NCBI GenBank assembly: GCA_028275345.1
Contig: JAPWUV010000001.1
Span: forward strand, 558,001 to 622,000
From: a bacterium
GTDB lineage: Bacteria > Zhuqueibacterota > Zhuqueibacteria > Oleimicrobiales > Geothermoviventaceae
Length of the DNA: 64,000 bases
Direction of reading: 5' to 3'
Shown: positions 25,682-35,486 of the stretch, piece after piece
Layout: every line of letters begins with the position of its first letter
How positions within the stretch are numbered: the stretch's first letter is position 1
Translations under genes and position numbers: made by a program
The notes under the pieces: generated by a model
Told to the model about the DNA's origin: nothing
Database searches by the model: none
What the model saw: the letters and a program-made list of their open reading frames with translations, nothing else

Positions 25682-26208
25682 ATGACGGCAAGAGGAGCAC
25701 TGAGGACGTTGGTGGCTATCGTGGCGGTTGGAAGCAGGATGCCCATGACGCGAAGCGCACGGTGTTTGCCCTCGACTTCGGCACCTCCTACGACACCGGC
25801 TTCCGCGGGCTGATCCTCGCCTTCGCCTTCCGCAATTTCGGGCAGGAGGTGAAATACGAGCGCGAATCTTATGACCTGCCGCTGTCGATCCAGTTCGGCG
25901 TGTCCGCTGAGCTCTTCCGCGTGCTCAACATGGAGATGAATGGGCAAAAGGTGCTGATCACGGGGGACTATGTGCACCCACGGGACTGGTCGGAACGAGC
26001 TCAGGTGGGTATGGAATACGCCTTCCGCGACCTGTTCTTCGTCCGCGCGGGCTACAAGTTCAACCACAGCTCCGAGGGCCTCTGCGCGGGGATGGGCGTG
26101 AAGGTTCCTCTCGGCTTCGGTGATGTGCGGATCGATTACGCGTACAAGCACACCTCGGACACGCTCTTCGACGCGGTCCACGTGTATTCGCTGAACATCT
26201 CGTTCTGA
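25682..26208 (+). pseudogene. Remnant of a PorV/PorQ gene fused to a foreign signal-peptide start
   Basis: The frame 25762-26208 (about 149 residues from VFALDFGT) matches the last 40 percent of the PorV protein at 18925-19950 (LAFDFGT...; DLPLSIQFGV against ELPLTATFGV; HPRDWSERAQVGMEYAFRDLFFVRAGYKFN against HPRDYKERLHAGLEYSLADMIFLRGGYKFN). The N-terminal signal sequence and first strands are absent. Upstream, ATG 25682 begins a signal-like peptide (MTARGALRTLVAIVAV) in a different frame. Leader, start and terminator are kept, so this looks like a paralogous cluster collapsed by internal deletion, or an assembly join. Confidence 0.72.
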
Positions 26209-26237
26209 AAGAGCCGAAGGATTTCGGGTCGATCCGA

Positions 26238-26269
26238 CAGGGTGGCCACCTCGGCCACCCTGTTTCTTT
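26238..26269 (+). terminator. Intrinsic terminator after the PorV remnant
   Basis: Perfect 10-bp stem CAGGGTGGCC/GGCCACCCTG (26238-26247 with 26253-26262), 5-nt loop, then TTTCTTT. Confidence 0.9.
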
Positions 26270-26585
26270 GTGGCTCCGTCCCTTCCCCGGCGGGGTGATG
26301 GTGAGACTTGGGCAGTAGTCGAGAAGAGCCCAACTCGCCGCCCGTCACGAGGCGCCCGTCTCCGACCAAGGCGCTGTCCGCGGAAGACTCTCGCCCAGGC
26401 GACCCTCCCCTTGCTTTTCTCCCCTTTTGCTTCGTACCTTCGCCTCGAGGTTTCCGGGGGTCGAGCAGGAGGGATCGGTCGTGCCATCGTCAGCCAGGGC
26501 CGGGGTCATCGACGAGAAGAGAAGGTGGCTCTGGGTGGGAACGAGGCGGGATATCCCACGTCCTGGGAAGGGAACGGAGGAGCGG
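26270..26585. other. 316-bp gap with a possible promoter
   Basis: No gene is supported here; the open frame that runs into the next gene from 26427 lacks a ribosome-binding site. A possible promoter is TTGCTT (26411-26416), 18 bp, TACCTT (26435-26440), in a T-rich patch; the same -10 hexamer appears before the suf operon (34661-34666). Confidence 0.4.
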
Positions 26586-27479
26586 ATGAAGATCAGCTGC
26601 TGCTGGCTGTACGCGATCAGCAAGTACGGATATCCGCCGAGCATCGAGAATTCCTTCAGGGCCATCCGAGAGATGGCGGCTTTGGGATTCCGCTATGTGG
26701 AGCTGGAGGGGGTGGGCGAAGCCAACATGCTAGCAGTGTGGGAGAGGCGCGGTGACTTCGCCGAGCTGTGCAGGGAGTTGGGGGTCCAGATCGTCAATTT
26801 CTGCCCCATTTTGCCGCAGCTATTCAGTTCCGTCGATTCGGAGCGCAGGCGAGGGCTTGAGCTTTTCGAGCTCGGCGTCGAACTGGCGCGGTATTTTGGG
26901 GCCCCGACGGTGCAGATCGACAGCTTCACCCCACCGGTGGAGTTCGTGGGAGATGCTCCGTACCGAGAGGCGTTGGCCTTCGGCAAACCGTTCCGAGTCC
27001 GGGTGAACCCAGAGTTCGATTACGAGCGGTACTGGGCGATATTGGTCGAGATGACCCGGGAATGCGCTCGCCGTGCGGGCCGTGCGGGCTTGTGGTTGAC
27101 GATGGAGCCCCGGGTCGGCGAGAGCGTCAGCAACACGGACGCCTTGCTCCGGCTGATCGAGCACGTCGGTGAACCCAACTTCGGGGCTGTTCTCGACACG
27201 GCGCACCTCCACGCGCAGAAGGAAATCCTTCCGCTCAGCGTCGAGAAGCTTGGGCGGAGGATCCGTTACCTGCATGTGGCGGACAACGATGGCAGGGATA
27301 ACCTCCACCTCGCCCTCGGCGAGGGGACGATCGATTTCGAGGGCGTTTTCCTCGCATTGAAGAAACACGGCTTCCGAGGCTATGTGGCTGTGGACGTGGG
27401 ACACGTCCCCGATCTGGACGACGCGTACCGCCGCTCCGTCGCTTATCTCGAGGCGTTGGCTCGCCAGCTCGGAGTGTAG
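26586..27479 (+). CDS. Sugar phosphate isomerase/epimerase-like TIM-barrel protein
   Basis: A 297-residue cytoplasmic protein of the xylose-isomerase-like TIM-barrel family (AP endonuclease 2 fold), which includes sugar epimerases, inosose dehydratases and hydroxypyruvate isomerases. Likely metal-binding residues lie in LTMEPRVGE, GAVLDTAHLHAQ, RYLHVADNDGRDNLHLALGEGTIDF (compressed here; H and D/E ligands) and VAVDVGH. ATG 26586 is chosen over earlier in-frame starts because GGAGG lies 5 nt upstream. No signal peptide, unlike the two relatives at 56309-58179. Substrate unknown. Confidence 0.82.
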   Translation: MKISCCWLYAISKYGYPPSIENSFRAIREMAALGFRYVELEGVGEANMLAVWERRGDFAELCRELGVQIVNFCPILPQLFSSVDSERRRGLELFELGVELARYFGAPTVQIDSFTPPVEFVGDAPYREALAFGKPFRVRVNPEFDYERYWAILVEMTRECARRAGRAGLWLTMEPRVGESVSNTDALLRLIEHVGEPNFGAVLDTAHLHAQKEILPLSVEKLGRRIRYLHVADNDGRDNLHLALGEGTIDFEGVFLALKKHGFRGYVAVDVGHVPDLDDAYRRSVAYLEALARQLGV

Positions 27480-27702
27480 AGACAGTCCCGGAGCGAGAGC
27501 CGATCACCGACGTTCGGGCTCCTACGGAAGAGCCGGGAAGCGGAGGGGTCGTGCGCGAAGATCGAAGGGAGGCGCCACGGGCTCCATCGGATGCCGCCGC
27601 GAACGGGGGAGGTGAGTGGTTTTCCAGAACCCCGGGCTGGTGCGACCGCGAAGCGCGGGCATCAGCTGGCAGGATTGGACGTCAAGCTACGGGAGAAGAG
27701 CC

Positions 27703-30700
27703 ATGAAGCGAGGCCACCTCGTACTCGTCCTTGCCTTGCTGGCCCTCGACGTAGTTCGGGTGCAAGGGCAGGAGACCCTGATGCTCCGCTCGCCGGACAT
27801 CTTCGGCGACCAGGTGGTGTTCGTGTACGCAGGGGATCTTTGGAAGGTCAGCGCGCAGGGCGGTACGGCGATCCGTCTCACATCCCATCCCGGGGGTGAA
27901 GCAGATCCCCGCTTCTCGCCTGACGGACGCTGGATCGCCTTCACGGGGAATTACGATGGCAATCCGGACGTGTATGTCATTCCCGCAGAAGGAGGTGAGC
28001 CGCGCCGGCTGACGTACCACGGTGGCCGCGATCTGGTCCAGGGCTGGACCCCGGATGGCAAGTTCGTGGTGTTCCTCTCGTGGCGCGACGTTGGGTACGG
28101 AGGGCCCCTGGCCTACAAGGTGCCCATGGAGGGAGGTAGCCCGGAGGTCCTTCCGCTGGGACAGGCTGCCTACGTTTCCATTTCGCCGGATGGGAAGCGG
28201 ATCGCCTTCAACCGGCATTTCGGCGAGTTCCGGAACTGGAAACGCTACAAGGGAGGCCGAGCCCAGGACATCTGGCTGCTCGATCTGCCGTCCATGCTGT
28301 TCCGCAGGCTAACCAACTACGAGGGGATCGACCGGCACCCCATGTGGGTCGGTCGCCTGATCTACTTTGTCTCGGACCGGGAAACCGGCGTCAATAACCT
28401 CTTCTCTTTGGATCCGGAGACGGGCAAGGTCACCCGCTGCACAGATCACCGCGACTTCCCGGTGTACGCGCCCGAGACCGACGGAAGGCGGATCGTGTAC
28501 GAGTGCGGCGGGGCCTTGTGGCTCTACGATCCCGACTCGGGCAAGGAGATGCGGTTGCCGGTGCACGTACCCTCGGAGCGTTGGCTGAGCCGGCCGAAAC
28601 AGGTGAAGCCGGACAAACACCTCGGGGACTACGACGCTTCCCCCGACGGCAAGTGGCTCGCGGTGGAAGCGCGGGGCGACATCTTCATTGTCTCGAAGGA
28701 AAACGAAGAGTGGCGCAACCTGACCGAAACGCAGGGCGCTCGGGAACGTTACCCGGCCTGGTCGCCGGACGGGAAGTGGGTCGCCTTTTTCTCCGATCGG
28801 ACCGGCGAGTATCAACTCTACCGGGCCCCGGTCAAGGGAGGCTCGTGGGAACAGCTGACGGAGTCCCTCCGCGGCCAGCCTTACCACTTGCAATGGTCAC
28901 CGGACGGCAAATACATCGCCTTCGGGGACAAGGACTACAATCTCTACGTAGTCGAGGTGCGGACCAAGAAGCTCGTCAAAGTGGACCGCTGTCTGCAGCA
29001 GAAGGATTACGAGTTCTACTGGGAGATCAGCGACTATGCCTGGTCCCCGAATGGACGCTGGCTTGCCTACTCGAAAGTGGAGCCGAACCTCAACAGCAGC
29101 ATCTTCCTGTACGACGTGTCCTCAGGGGCAATTCATCGGTTGACGGATGACCGTTTCGATGATTTCTGCCCGGCTTTCGACTGGAACGGACGGTATCTCT
29201 ACTTCATCAGCCAGCGCAATTTCAATCCGGTGATGGATCCTTCCGAGGATAATTACATCATCAGCCCCATGTCCAGAGTGTACGTGGTCTGTCTGCGCAG
29301 CGGGGAGGAGTCACCCTTCGACGCGGACGAGTCGGCGCGAACCCGGGTAGTGCCTCCCGACAGCTTCCGCATTGATCTTGCGGGTATCGCCGACCGAATC
29401 TTCCAGGTGCCGCTTCCGCCCGCGAACTACGTCGCTCTTCAGGCCGGCAAGAACAAGCTTCTGGTGCGGGGCAAGGACGAATTCGGCTTCCCGGGCATCG
29501 AAGAGTTCTTCAATCCGGCTCAGGTGCAAGACTATTGGCTGAAGGGATTCGACCTCGCCAGCAAGAAGGCGACGAAAGTTCTGGACGGCATCGGCTCTTT
29601 CCGCGTGAGCGTCAACGGGGAGCATTTCGCCTACCGGAGCGGGACCAAGGTTGGCATCCTCGGGCTCGACCGCCTGCCCGAGGCGAAAGTGGGCGACGGA
29701 GGGGTGGACCTGGGGCGTCTTTCCATGCGATTGGATCTGCAAGCAGAATGGCGGCAGATCTTCGATGAGACGTGGCGCTGGTATCGCGATTTCTTCTACG
29801 ACCCGAGGATGCACGGAGTCGATTGGAAAGCGGTGCATGATCGCTACGCCCGGCTATTGCCTTTTGTGGAGACGCGGGCGGATCTCACCGCATTGCTTTC
29901 CGAGATGGTCGGCGAGGTGGTAGCATCGCATTGCTACGTCTTCGGTGGGGAGGACAATTGGCCATTCGAAGAGCAACGGGAAGGCACAGGGCTCCTCGGG
30001 GCGGACCTCAAGCCGGATCCGGCGTCTGGCTACTACCGATTCGTCAGGATCCTGAAAGGATCCAGCTGGGAACCCTCGCTGCGTGCGCCGTTGGCCGCGC
30101 CCGACGTTCGCGTCGCCCCAGGCGATTACCTCCTTCGGATCGACGGGCAGGAGGTGAAGGCCAGTGAGGACTATCTCGCGCATTTGGTGGGCAAGGCTGA
30201 GTGCGAGGTGGAGATCACGGTGAACAGCGTTCCCAGCCTGACGGGAGCGCGCACCTACCGCGTGAAGACGGTTGCTAGCGAGGCAGAGCTGCGCCGTGTG
30301 GACTGGGTGGAAAGGAATCGCCATTATGTGGAAGAGAAGACTCGCGGAGAGGTCGGTTACATCCACTTGCCCGATATGGATCGGGCTGGGTTGGCCGCAT
30401 TCGAGCGGGAATTCAAGGCGAATAAGTACAAGAAGGGCTTGATACTGGACGTCCGGTACAACGGGGGCGGCTTCACCAATTACTTCGTGATCGACAAATT
30501 GGAGCGCCAGCTCGTCTTCGGCGTCAAGACCCGGGATTTCGAGCCGATGCGCTTCCCGATGGTCAGCTTCACCGGCCCCACCATCGCGCTGATCAATGAG
30601 GACACGGGATCCGACGGGGAACTCTTCACGGAGCATTACAAGGCCAGGAAGCTGGGCAAGGTGATCGGCACACGCACTTGGGGCGGCCTCATTGGGATCA

Positions 30701-30951
30701 TCAATGTGATCCCGCTAGTGGATGGCGGGATCGTCACGCAGCCGAACGTCGGCTTCTACGACTTCCAGGGGCGTTGGGTGGTGGAGAATCGCGGAGCGGA
30801 GCCGGATATCGAAGTGGACCTGGACCCGGCGTCTTGGCTCCAGGGGCGGGATCCGCAGCTGGAGAGGGCGGTGGAGGAAATTCTGAAAGAGCTGGCGACA
30901 TCCGGGAAAGTGCTCCCCGAAGCACCTCCCTTCCCGGACAAGAGACCCTGA
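27703..30951 (+). CDS. Exported tricorn-type protease (S41 family)
   Basis: A 1082-residue periplasmic protease related to archaeal tricorn, which degrades oligopeptides. It has a signal peptide (residues 1-24), two beta-propeller regions with repeated SPDGKWIAF-type blades (about 25-680), a PDZ-like domain (about 790-880) and a C-terminal S41 core. The catalytic set is complete and nearly at tricorn numbering: Ser742-His743 (VASHCY), Ser970-Asp971 (TGSDGE) and Glu1033 (RGAEPDIEVD). ATG 27703 follows GGGAGAAG; the in-frame start at 27616 would bury the signal peptide. Confidence 0.93.
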   Translation: MKRGHLVLVLALLALDVVRVQGQETLMLRSPDIFGDQVVFVYAGDLWKVSAQGGTAIRLTSHPGGEADPRFSPDGRWIAFTGNYDGNPDVYVIPAEGGEPRRLTYHGGRDLVQGWTPDGKFVVFLSWRDVGYGGPLAYKVPMEGGSPEVLPLGQAAYVSISPDGKRIAFNRHFGEFRNWKRYKGGRAQDIWLLDLPSMLFRRLTNYEGIDRHPMWVGRLIYFVSDRETGVNNLFSLDPETGKVTRCTDHRDFPVYAPETDGRRIVYECGGALWLYDPDSGKEMRLPVHVPSERWLSRPKQVKPDKHLGDYDASPDGKWLAVEARGDIFIVSKENEEWRNLTETQGARERYPAWSPDGKWVAFFSDRTGEYQLYRAPVKGGSWEQLTESLRGQPYHLQWSPDGKYIAFGDKDYNLYVVEVRTKKLVKVDRCLQQKDYEFYWEISDYAWSPNGRWLAYSKVEPNLNSSIFLYDVSSGAIHRLTDDRFDDFCPAFDWNGRYLYFISQRNFNPVMDPSEDNYIISPMSRVYVVCLRSGEESPFDADESARTRVVPPDSFRIDLAGIADRIFQVPLPPANYVALQAGKNKLLVRGKDEFGFPGIEEFFNPAQVQDYWLKGFDLASKKATKVLDGIGSFRVSVNGEHFAYRSGTKVGILGLDRLPEAKVGDGGVDLGRLSMRLDLQAEWRQIFDETWRWYRDFFYDPRMHGVDWKAVHDRYARLLPFVETRADLTALLSEMVGEVVASHCYVFGGEDNWPFEEQREGTGLLGADLKPDPASGYYRFVRILKGSSWEPSLRAPLAAPDVRVAPGDYLLRIDGQEVKASEDYLAHLVGKAECEVEITVNSVPSLTGARTYRVKTVASEAELRRVDWVERNRHYVEEKTRGEVGYIHLPDMDRAGLAAFEREFKANKYKKGLILDVRYNGGGFTNYFVIDKLERQLVFGVKTRDFEPMRFPMVSFTGPTIALINEDTGSDGELFTEHYKARKLGKVIGTRTWGGLIGIINVIPLVDGGIVTQPNVGFYDFQGRWVVENRGAEPDIEVDLDPASWLQGRDPQLERAVEEILKELATSGKVLPEAPPFPDKRP

Positions 30952-31080
30952 GCAGCAATTGGGCGAAGTCGTTCCGGCGTCGATCGGCGATGCACGGGTC
31001 CGGGCGAGAGGCGGTTTGACCTTATGTGACGGTGTCCAGGAAGTTCGCAGAAGAGACTGGCGGGTTCAGAGGAGGAAGCC

Positions 31081-33045
31081 ATGCGATGTAGCGGCGCGCT
31101 ACAGGTTCTCCTTGGGGTCCTCTTGGCGCAGAATGCCCCTGCGGCGATTGAGGACGTGACGGTGGACATCTGGAAAGGGCAGGCGCGGATGGAGTCGAAC
31201 GGTACGATTGTGGAATTTCGCTCCGAGCCCGTTTTTCTCGCGATCCATTTTGAGGGGCGGCCCCGCTGGCTGACGAGTTCGGGGGACTGGCTCCGCTACC
31301 AAGATGCCTCCGGTGAGCATGCACTCACCCGGGTCATCGCCATCCATAGACGTTACCGGGGGTTCTTGGCGGAGCTTGCCGGGGAAGGCGAGGACCGCGG
31401 GTACTTCCTGGTCAAGCTGGATCCCCAGCGGCATGTGGAGATGGAAATCGTGCCGCCGCGCGGAGCTCAGGCGATCAGCTTCGCGCTCGCCAACCGCGCG
31501 GATGAGCATTATTATGGCCTCGGGGACCTCTGGGATTCTGAGAGCGTCGATGCCCGCGGGCATCGGGTGACGATGTGGGTTCATCCTGGCACTCCGGACG
31601 TCTGCAACTACGTGCCCTATTACATGTCGACCTACGGCTATGGCATGTTCGTGGACTGTGCCTACCGGGGCTTCTTCGATTTCGGAGCGGAGGATCCGGA
31701 GCGCGTTCGGGTCCGCTTCGAGGCGCCGAACTTGTCTTTGCACGTCTGGGTCGGAAACGCGATGCGGGACATCCTGCCGCGCTACTTAGACCTGACCGGC
31801 TACCCGCCGCTGCCTCCGGAATGGTGCTTTTACCCGCAGAAATGGCGGGACGAAGGCACTTGGGACGAAGTGTTCCAGGACGTGCGCCGGATGCGGGCGA
31901 ACGACATCCCCTTGGGCGTCGTGTGGCTGGATCGCCCGTGGATGCAGGGCAGCTACGGCAGCGATGATTTCCTGTTCGACGAGGAGCGCTATCCCAACGC
32001 AGCGGAACGCCTAGCCGAATTGCACAAGATGGGTATCCGCCTGCTGGTCTGGGCCTGCGACTTTCTGACGAAGGACTCCCGGTACCTTCAGGAGGGAATC
32101 GAGAAGGGCTACCTGATCACTCGGCCGGGGAATCGGCCGACGACCTCGGATGGGCAATATCTGGTGGATTTCGCCAACCCCCAGGCACGGCAATGGTGGA
32201 AGGACATCGTGCGCAATGCCCTGCGTCTGGGTGTGGACGGGATTAAACTCGATCGCGGACAGAGCTACCCAACGGACGTCGTGCCGCCGAGCGGTCGTGA
32301 CCCCAAAGAGATGCACAACTATCACGGCTACCTAATGGTGAAAACGTACGCGGAGGTCCTCGCCGAAGAGAGGGGCAACGACTTCCAGCTCACCCCTCGC
32401 GCTGGCTGGGCCGGTACGCAGCGCTGGACGATGAAATGGCCGGGCGACATGGACAGCGACTTCAGCGTCGACAGAGGGCTCCCAGCAGTGGTGAGAGCCC
32501 AGACGGCGGCAGCCCTCACCGGCTTTGCCTACTGGGGATCCGACATCGGGGGCTACAGCCAAAACCTGACTAAGAAGTGCTTCATTCGCTGGGTCCAGCA
32601 TGGCACCTTCAGCCCGCTAATGCAGATGGCGGGACGTGCGGACTTCGTAGATGCCCCCTTCTCATGGGATCAGGAAGCCGTGGAAATCTACCGCTTCTAC
32701 GCCAAACTGCGGATGAAACTCATCCCCTACATCCTCGACATGGCCCGCAAAGCTCACGAGCAGGGCATCCCGATCGTGCGTCACCTGGCGTGGGAATGGC
32801 CCGACGACCCCGAGGTTCATTCCCAAGACTACGAATACCTGTTCGGCGATGACCTCCTCGTCGCGCCCGTCGTCACGGAGGACGACAGCCGCGAGGTCTA
32901 TCTCCCCCGCGGACGGTGGATCGATTTCTGGAATCGCAGGCAGGCATATGAAGGGCCTATCAAGCTGAAAGTGACGGTTCCGCTCAACCGGATCCCGCTG
33001 TACATTCGCGCGGGGAGCAAGTACCGCTTCGAGCTGCCGAAATAG
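31081..33045 (+). CDS. Exported GH31 glycoside hydrolase
   Basis: GH31 enzymes are alpha-glucosidases, alpha-xylosidases and relatives. The 654-residue protein has a short signal peptide (residues 1-22), an N-terminal beta-sandwich with ADEHYYGLGD, and the catalytic barrel. The nucleophile is Asp391 in GVDGIKLDRGQS and the acid/base is Asp456 in WPGDMDSD; AYWGSDIGGY and a C-terminal beta domain follow. The KLDRG sequence resembles the alpha-xylosidase/alpha-glucosidase branch, but specificity is not certain. ATG 31081 is preceded by GAGGAGG. It completes the plus-strand glycan region with GH51 and DUF1080. Confidence 0.92.
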   Translation: MRCSGALQVLLGVLLAQNAPAAIEDVTVDIWKGQARMESNGTIVEFRSEPVFLAIHFEGRPRWLTSSGDWLRYQDASGEHALTRVIAIHRRYRGFLAELAGEGEDRGYFLVKLDPQRHVEMEIVPPRGAQAISFALANRADEHYYGLGDLWDSESVDARGHRVTMWVHPGTPDVCNYVPYYMSTYGYGMFVDCAYRGFFDFGAEDPERVRVRFEAPNLSLHVWVGNAMRDILPRYLDLTGYPPLPPEWCFYPQKWRDEGTWDEVFQDVRRMRANDIPLGVVWLDRPWMQGSYGSDDFLFDEERYPNAAERLAELHKMGIRLLVWACDFLTKDSRYLQEGIEKGYLITRPGNRPTTSDGQYLVDFANPQARQWWKDIVRNALRLGVDGIKLDRGQSYPTDVVPPSGRDPKEMHNYHGYLMVKTYAEVLAEERGNDFQLTPRAGWAGTQRWTMKWPGDMDSDFSVDRGLPAVVRAQTAAALTGFAYWGSDIGGYSQNLTKKCFIRWVQHGTFSPLMQMAGRADFVDAPFSWDQEAVEIYRFYAKLRMKLIPYILDMARKAHEQGIPIVRHLAWEWPDDPEVHSQDYEYLFGDDLLVAPVVTEDDSREVYLPRGRWIDFWNRRQAYEGPIKLKVTVPLNRIPLYIRAGSKYRFELPK

Positions 33046-33205
33046 CCCAGGTCGGCACTGACGTCGAATCAGGCGGGTGCGTGGATCGCTCGTCGAAGCC
33101 GATCGGCCGGTGATCTCTGCCGAAAGGCGAGTGCCGCGTTCGCTGGCGCCCCGGGGCTGCGACGAGTGAGCCTCGTGACCTCTTGTCTGAAGGGCGGGGG
33201 AGGGC

Positions 33206-33676
33206 TCAGCCCTCGCGGTGTGGCGTAGAGGGGAGGGCGTGCAATTTCGCCGCGTTTTGCCACCACACGAAAATGGCGGCGGCGAGCAGGATTCCGTCCT
33301 CCAAGATGCGCGTGTAGCTAACCTGATGGCCTCCAGACACGCTGAAGCAGCCGCAGTCGATGCGCAGGCCACGAAGGATCGCCGAGGCCATGGCGAGGAT
33401 GAAGATCGCCAAAAGCCCCGCCGCGAGGGCCGAGGATCCGAGGAGCCAGCGTCCGAGCAGCAGGAGAAGGCCGCAGAGGATCTCTAGCGGAGGCAGCAGG
33501 ACGGCGAGCCCCCGCGCTGCGGCTTCCGGGAGCAAGCGGTATGCGGCGATTTGCGACGCAAAGGCAGAAGGATCCTGTATCTTGGCGAAGCCGGCGTAGA
33601 GGAACGTCCCTGCCAGGACGAGGCGCAGAGCCAGCTCGATCACTCTCCGCTCAACGCCCCGAGCTTCCCGTTTCAA
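33206..33676 (-). CDS. MauE/DoxX-family membrane protein
   Basis: A 156-residue inner-membrane protein with four hydrophobic segments and the MauE-like pattern LVLAGTFLYAGFAKIQDPSAFA...RGLRIDCGCFS, whose Cys pair (DCGC) sits at a membrane face. Relatives help with disulfide or quinone redox steps. The TTG start at 33676 is preferred because GGAGG lies 5 nt upstream. It overlaps the end of the rhodanese gene by 26 nt, so the two are co-translated. Redox function is family-based inference. Confidence 0.8.
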   Translation of the reverse strand: MKREARGVERRVIELALRLVLAGTFLYAGFAKIQDPSAFASQIAAYRLLPEAAARGLAVLLPPLEILCGLLLLLGRWLLGSSALAAGLLAIFILAMASAILRGLRIDCGCFSVSGGHQVSYTRILEDGILLAAAIFVWWQNAAKLHALPSTPHREG

Positions 33677-34175
33677 TTTGACCTCCCTCTCGTCTCCATT
33701 CGTTGATCCCCCCTTCGTACACAGCCACGCGGGGTAACCCGGCGGCGAACAATTCGCCCGCTAGCCTTTCCCCGAGATCGCAGGGAGGGCCGTCGCAGTA
33801 ACACACGATCCAGGAGCGGGGGTCAATCTTCTCGAGCATCTGCGCATGCCGATAGAGCTCTTCGTACGGGAGGTTCAGTGCGCCGGGGATGTGCCCACGC
33901 AGGTAGTCCGCCGGGGCCCGAGCGTCCAGCAGGACGATGCTTGGATTCGCGAGGAGGCGACGCACGGCTGCGGTGCTGATGCGAGGCGGCGCTTGCAACA
34001 CAATGGTGGAGTCTTGCATCACCGCGAACAGGAGCGAATCCTGTAGGGCGTGCTGGCTCCGAGGTCGGCGCAGGATCCCTTTCGGATTGGCCAGGTCAAC
34101 GAGGATTCCCAACCCAGCCGCTGCGACGAGAATGAAGATCGACTGAAGGAAAGTGGCTCGGAGGACGGATCGCAT
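33651..34175 (-). CDS. Membrane-anchored rhodanese-like sulfurtransferase
   Basis: A 174-residue protein with an N-terminal membrane anchor (about residues 9-28) and a rhodanese domain (about 65-168: ISTAAVRRLLANPSIVLLDAR, GHIPGALNLPYEEL). The active loop IVCYCDGPPCDLG has three cysteines (125, 127, 132); Cys127 is the likely persulfide carrier. The domain should face the periplasm. It is transcribed away from the suf operon, with a MauE-like partner downstream; periplasmic sulfur or thiol handling is likely. Confidence 0.83.
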   Translation of the reverse strand: MRSVLRATFLQSIFILVAAAGLGILVDLANPKGILRRPRSQHALQDSLLFAVMQDSTIVLQAPPRISTAAVRRLLANPSIVLLDARAPADYLRGHIPGALNLPYEELYRHAQMLEKIDPRSWIVCYCDGPPCDLGERLAGELFAAGLPRVAVYEGGINEWRREGGQIETGSSGR

Positions 34176-34724
34176 CGCTCGAACCCGGCTGGTGGCATTC
34201 GGATTATCCCGGACTAGAACTGGTCCGCCAACGCGCGCGAATCCTTGGCGCAGCGAGACCCCTCACGCAGCGTTTCGTCCGTCAAAACCGCCTTCCCCGA
34301 CGCAAAGTTCCGAGGTGCCCCTTCGCCTTCTTTCTCGCGGGACGAAAGGGATGAGCGCTGCGCCGGCGAAGGGGCGAGGTGGATGTGTTTTCGCCTCTGA
34401 ATCGCGTTGCCCTCACCGAGCCCGGACGTGCGGAGTCGCGACAGCGGTGGGCCCGCCTGTGCGCCGCGAGGCGGGATGATGTTCGCGGTCACGGTGCCCG
34501 GCCATGCGAAGGTCGGGGGAAGAGCTCCCCAGGCCGCTGTCTGACCGCGGGCGCTTGGGGGAGACGTCTCGTTCCTCGTCGGGTGGAACGCGCCGGCGCG
34601 GATTTTTCAGGGAAGAATTCCGGGCCGAAGAAAACCCTTGCAATTGGCGGAAAGGGGATGTACCTTAATCAGGACAAAGTGAGTCCGAATTCGGGTGATG
34701 AGGCGACTCGAGGAGAGAATGAAC
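34176..34724. other. 549-bp divergent gap before the suf operon
   Basis: The region between the rhodanese gene (minus) and sufC (plus) holds no supported gene. A possible suf promoter is TTGCAA (34638-34643), 17 bp, TACCTT (34661-34666), giving a leader of about 55 nt. I found no clear Fur- or IscR-like operator. Confidence 0.45.
34638..34666 (+). promoter_or_regulatory. Candidate promoter of the suf operon
   Basis: TTGCAA, 17-bp spacer, TACCTT, set in the most AT-rich patch of the gap. The first suf start codon lies about 60 nt downstream. Confidence 0.5.
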
Positions 34725-35486
34725 ATGGCATCTGTCGATTTGCTCGTGAAGGGGCTCCGCGTCGGGATCCAGGGGAAGGAAATCCTACGCGGGATTGATC
34801 TGAGCCTGCGGAGAGGAGAGATTCACGCCCTCCTGGGTCCGAACGGGTCGGGGAAGAGCACGTTGGCCTACGTGCTGATGGGTCATCCGGCCTACGAGGT
34901 GGTGGCCGGCGAGATCCGACTCTTCGGCGAGGATATCCGCGGACTTGATCCCGACGAAAGGGCTCGGCGCGGCTTGTTCCTCGCTTTCCAGTACCCAGCC
35001 GAGGTGCCCGGGGTTGCGCTCTCCAACTTTCTCAGGACGGCGCTCAGCGCCATTCGTGAACAACCGCTTCCTCCGCTGCAATTCTACAAGACCCTGCACC
35101 AGCGGTTGGAATCCCTCGGGATGGACCCGGGCTTCGCTGACCGGGCGGTGAATGAGGGTTTCTCGGGCGGCGAGAAGAAGCGGAGCGAGATCCTCCAGAT
35201 GTCCCTCCTGCAGCCCAAGATCGCCATCTTGGACGAGATCGACTCCGGCCTGGATATCGACGCTCTGCGCGTCGTGGCCAACGAGGTGCGGAGAATGGCG
35301 GACGAGGGCGTGGGCATCCTCGTGATCACCCACTACCAGCGAATTCTTGAATACTTGAAACCCGACCTGGCTCATGTCATGATCCAGGGCAGGATCGTTC
35401 GCTCTGGTGGCCCCGATCTCGTGCGGGAGCTGGAGGCAGCCGGCTACGACGCGTTTCGCACCGAAGCCGTGGAGGCGGTAGCATGA
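34725..35486 (+). CDS. sufC: Fe-S assembly ATPase SufC
   Basis: ABC-type ATPase of the SufBCD scaffold that builds iron-sulfur clusters in the cytoplasm. The 253-residue protein has Walker [10 protein letters not shown], the Q-loop region LAFQYP, the SufC-type signature FSGGEKKR and Walker [13 protein letters not shown], followed by the H-loop THYQR. ATG 34725 is preferred to ATG 34719 because AGGAGA then has 8-nt rather than 2-nt spacing. Its stop overlaps the sufB start (ATGA). Confidence 0.96.
   Translation: MASVDLLVKGLRVGIQGKEILRGIDLSLRRGEIHALLGPNGSGKSTLAYVLMGHPAYEVVAGEIRLFGEDIRGLDPDERARRGLFLAFQYPAEVPGVALSNFLRTALSAIREQPLPPLQFYKTLHQRLESLGMDPGFADRAVNEGFSGGEKKRSEILQMSLLQPKIAILDEIDSGLDIDALRVVANEVRRMADEGVGILVITHYQRILEYLKPDLAHVMIQGRIVRSGGPDLVRELEAAGYDAFRTEAVEAVA

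Noticed and set aside
33200-33214. Palindrome GAGGGCTCAGCCCTC as a terminator between GH31 and the MauE-like gene
   Set aside because: The loop would be one base and no T-run follows on either strand; it overlaps the end of the MauE-like coding sequence.
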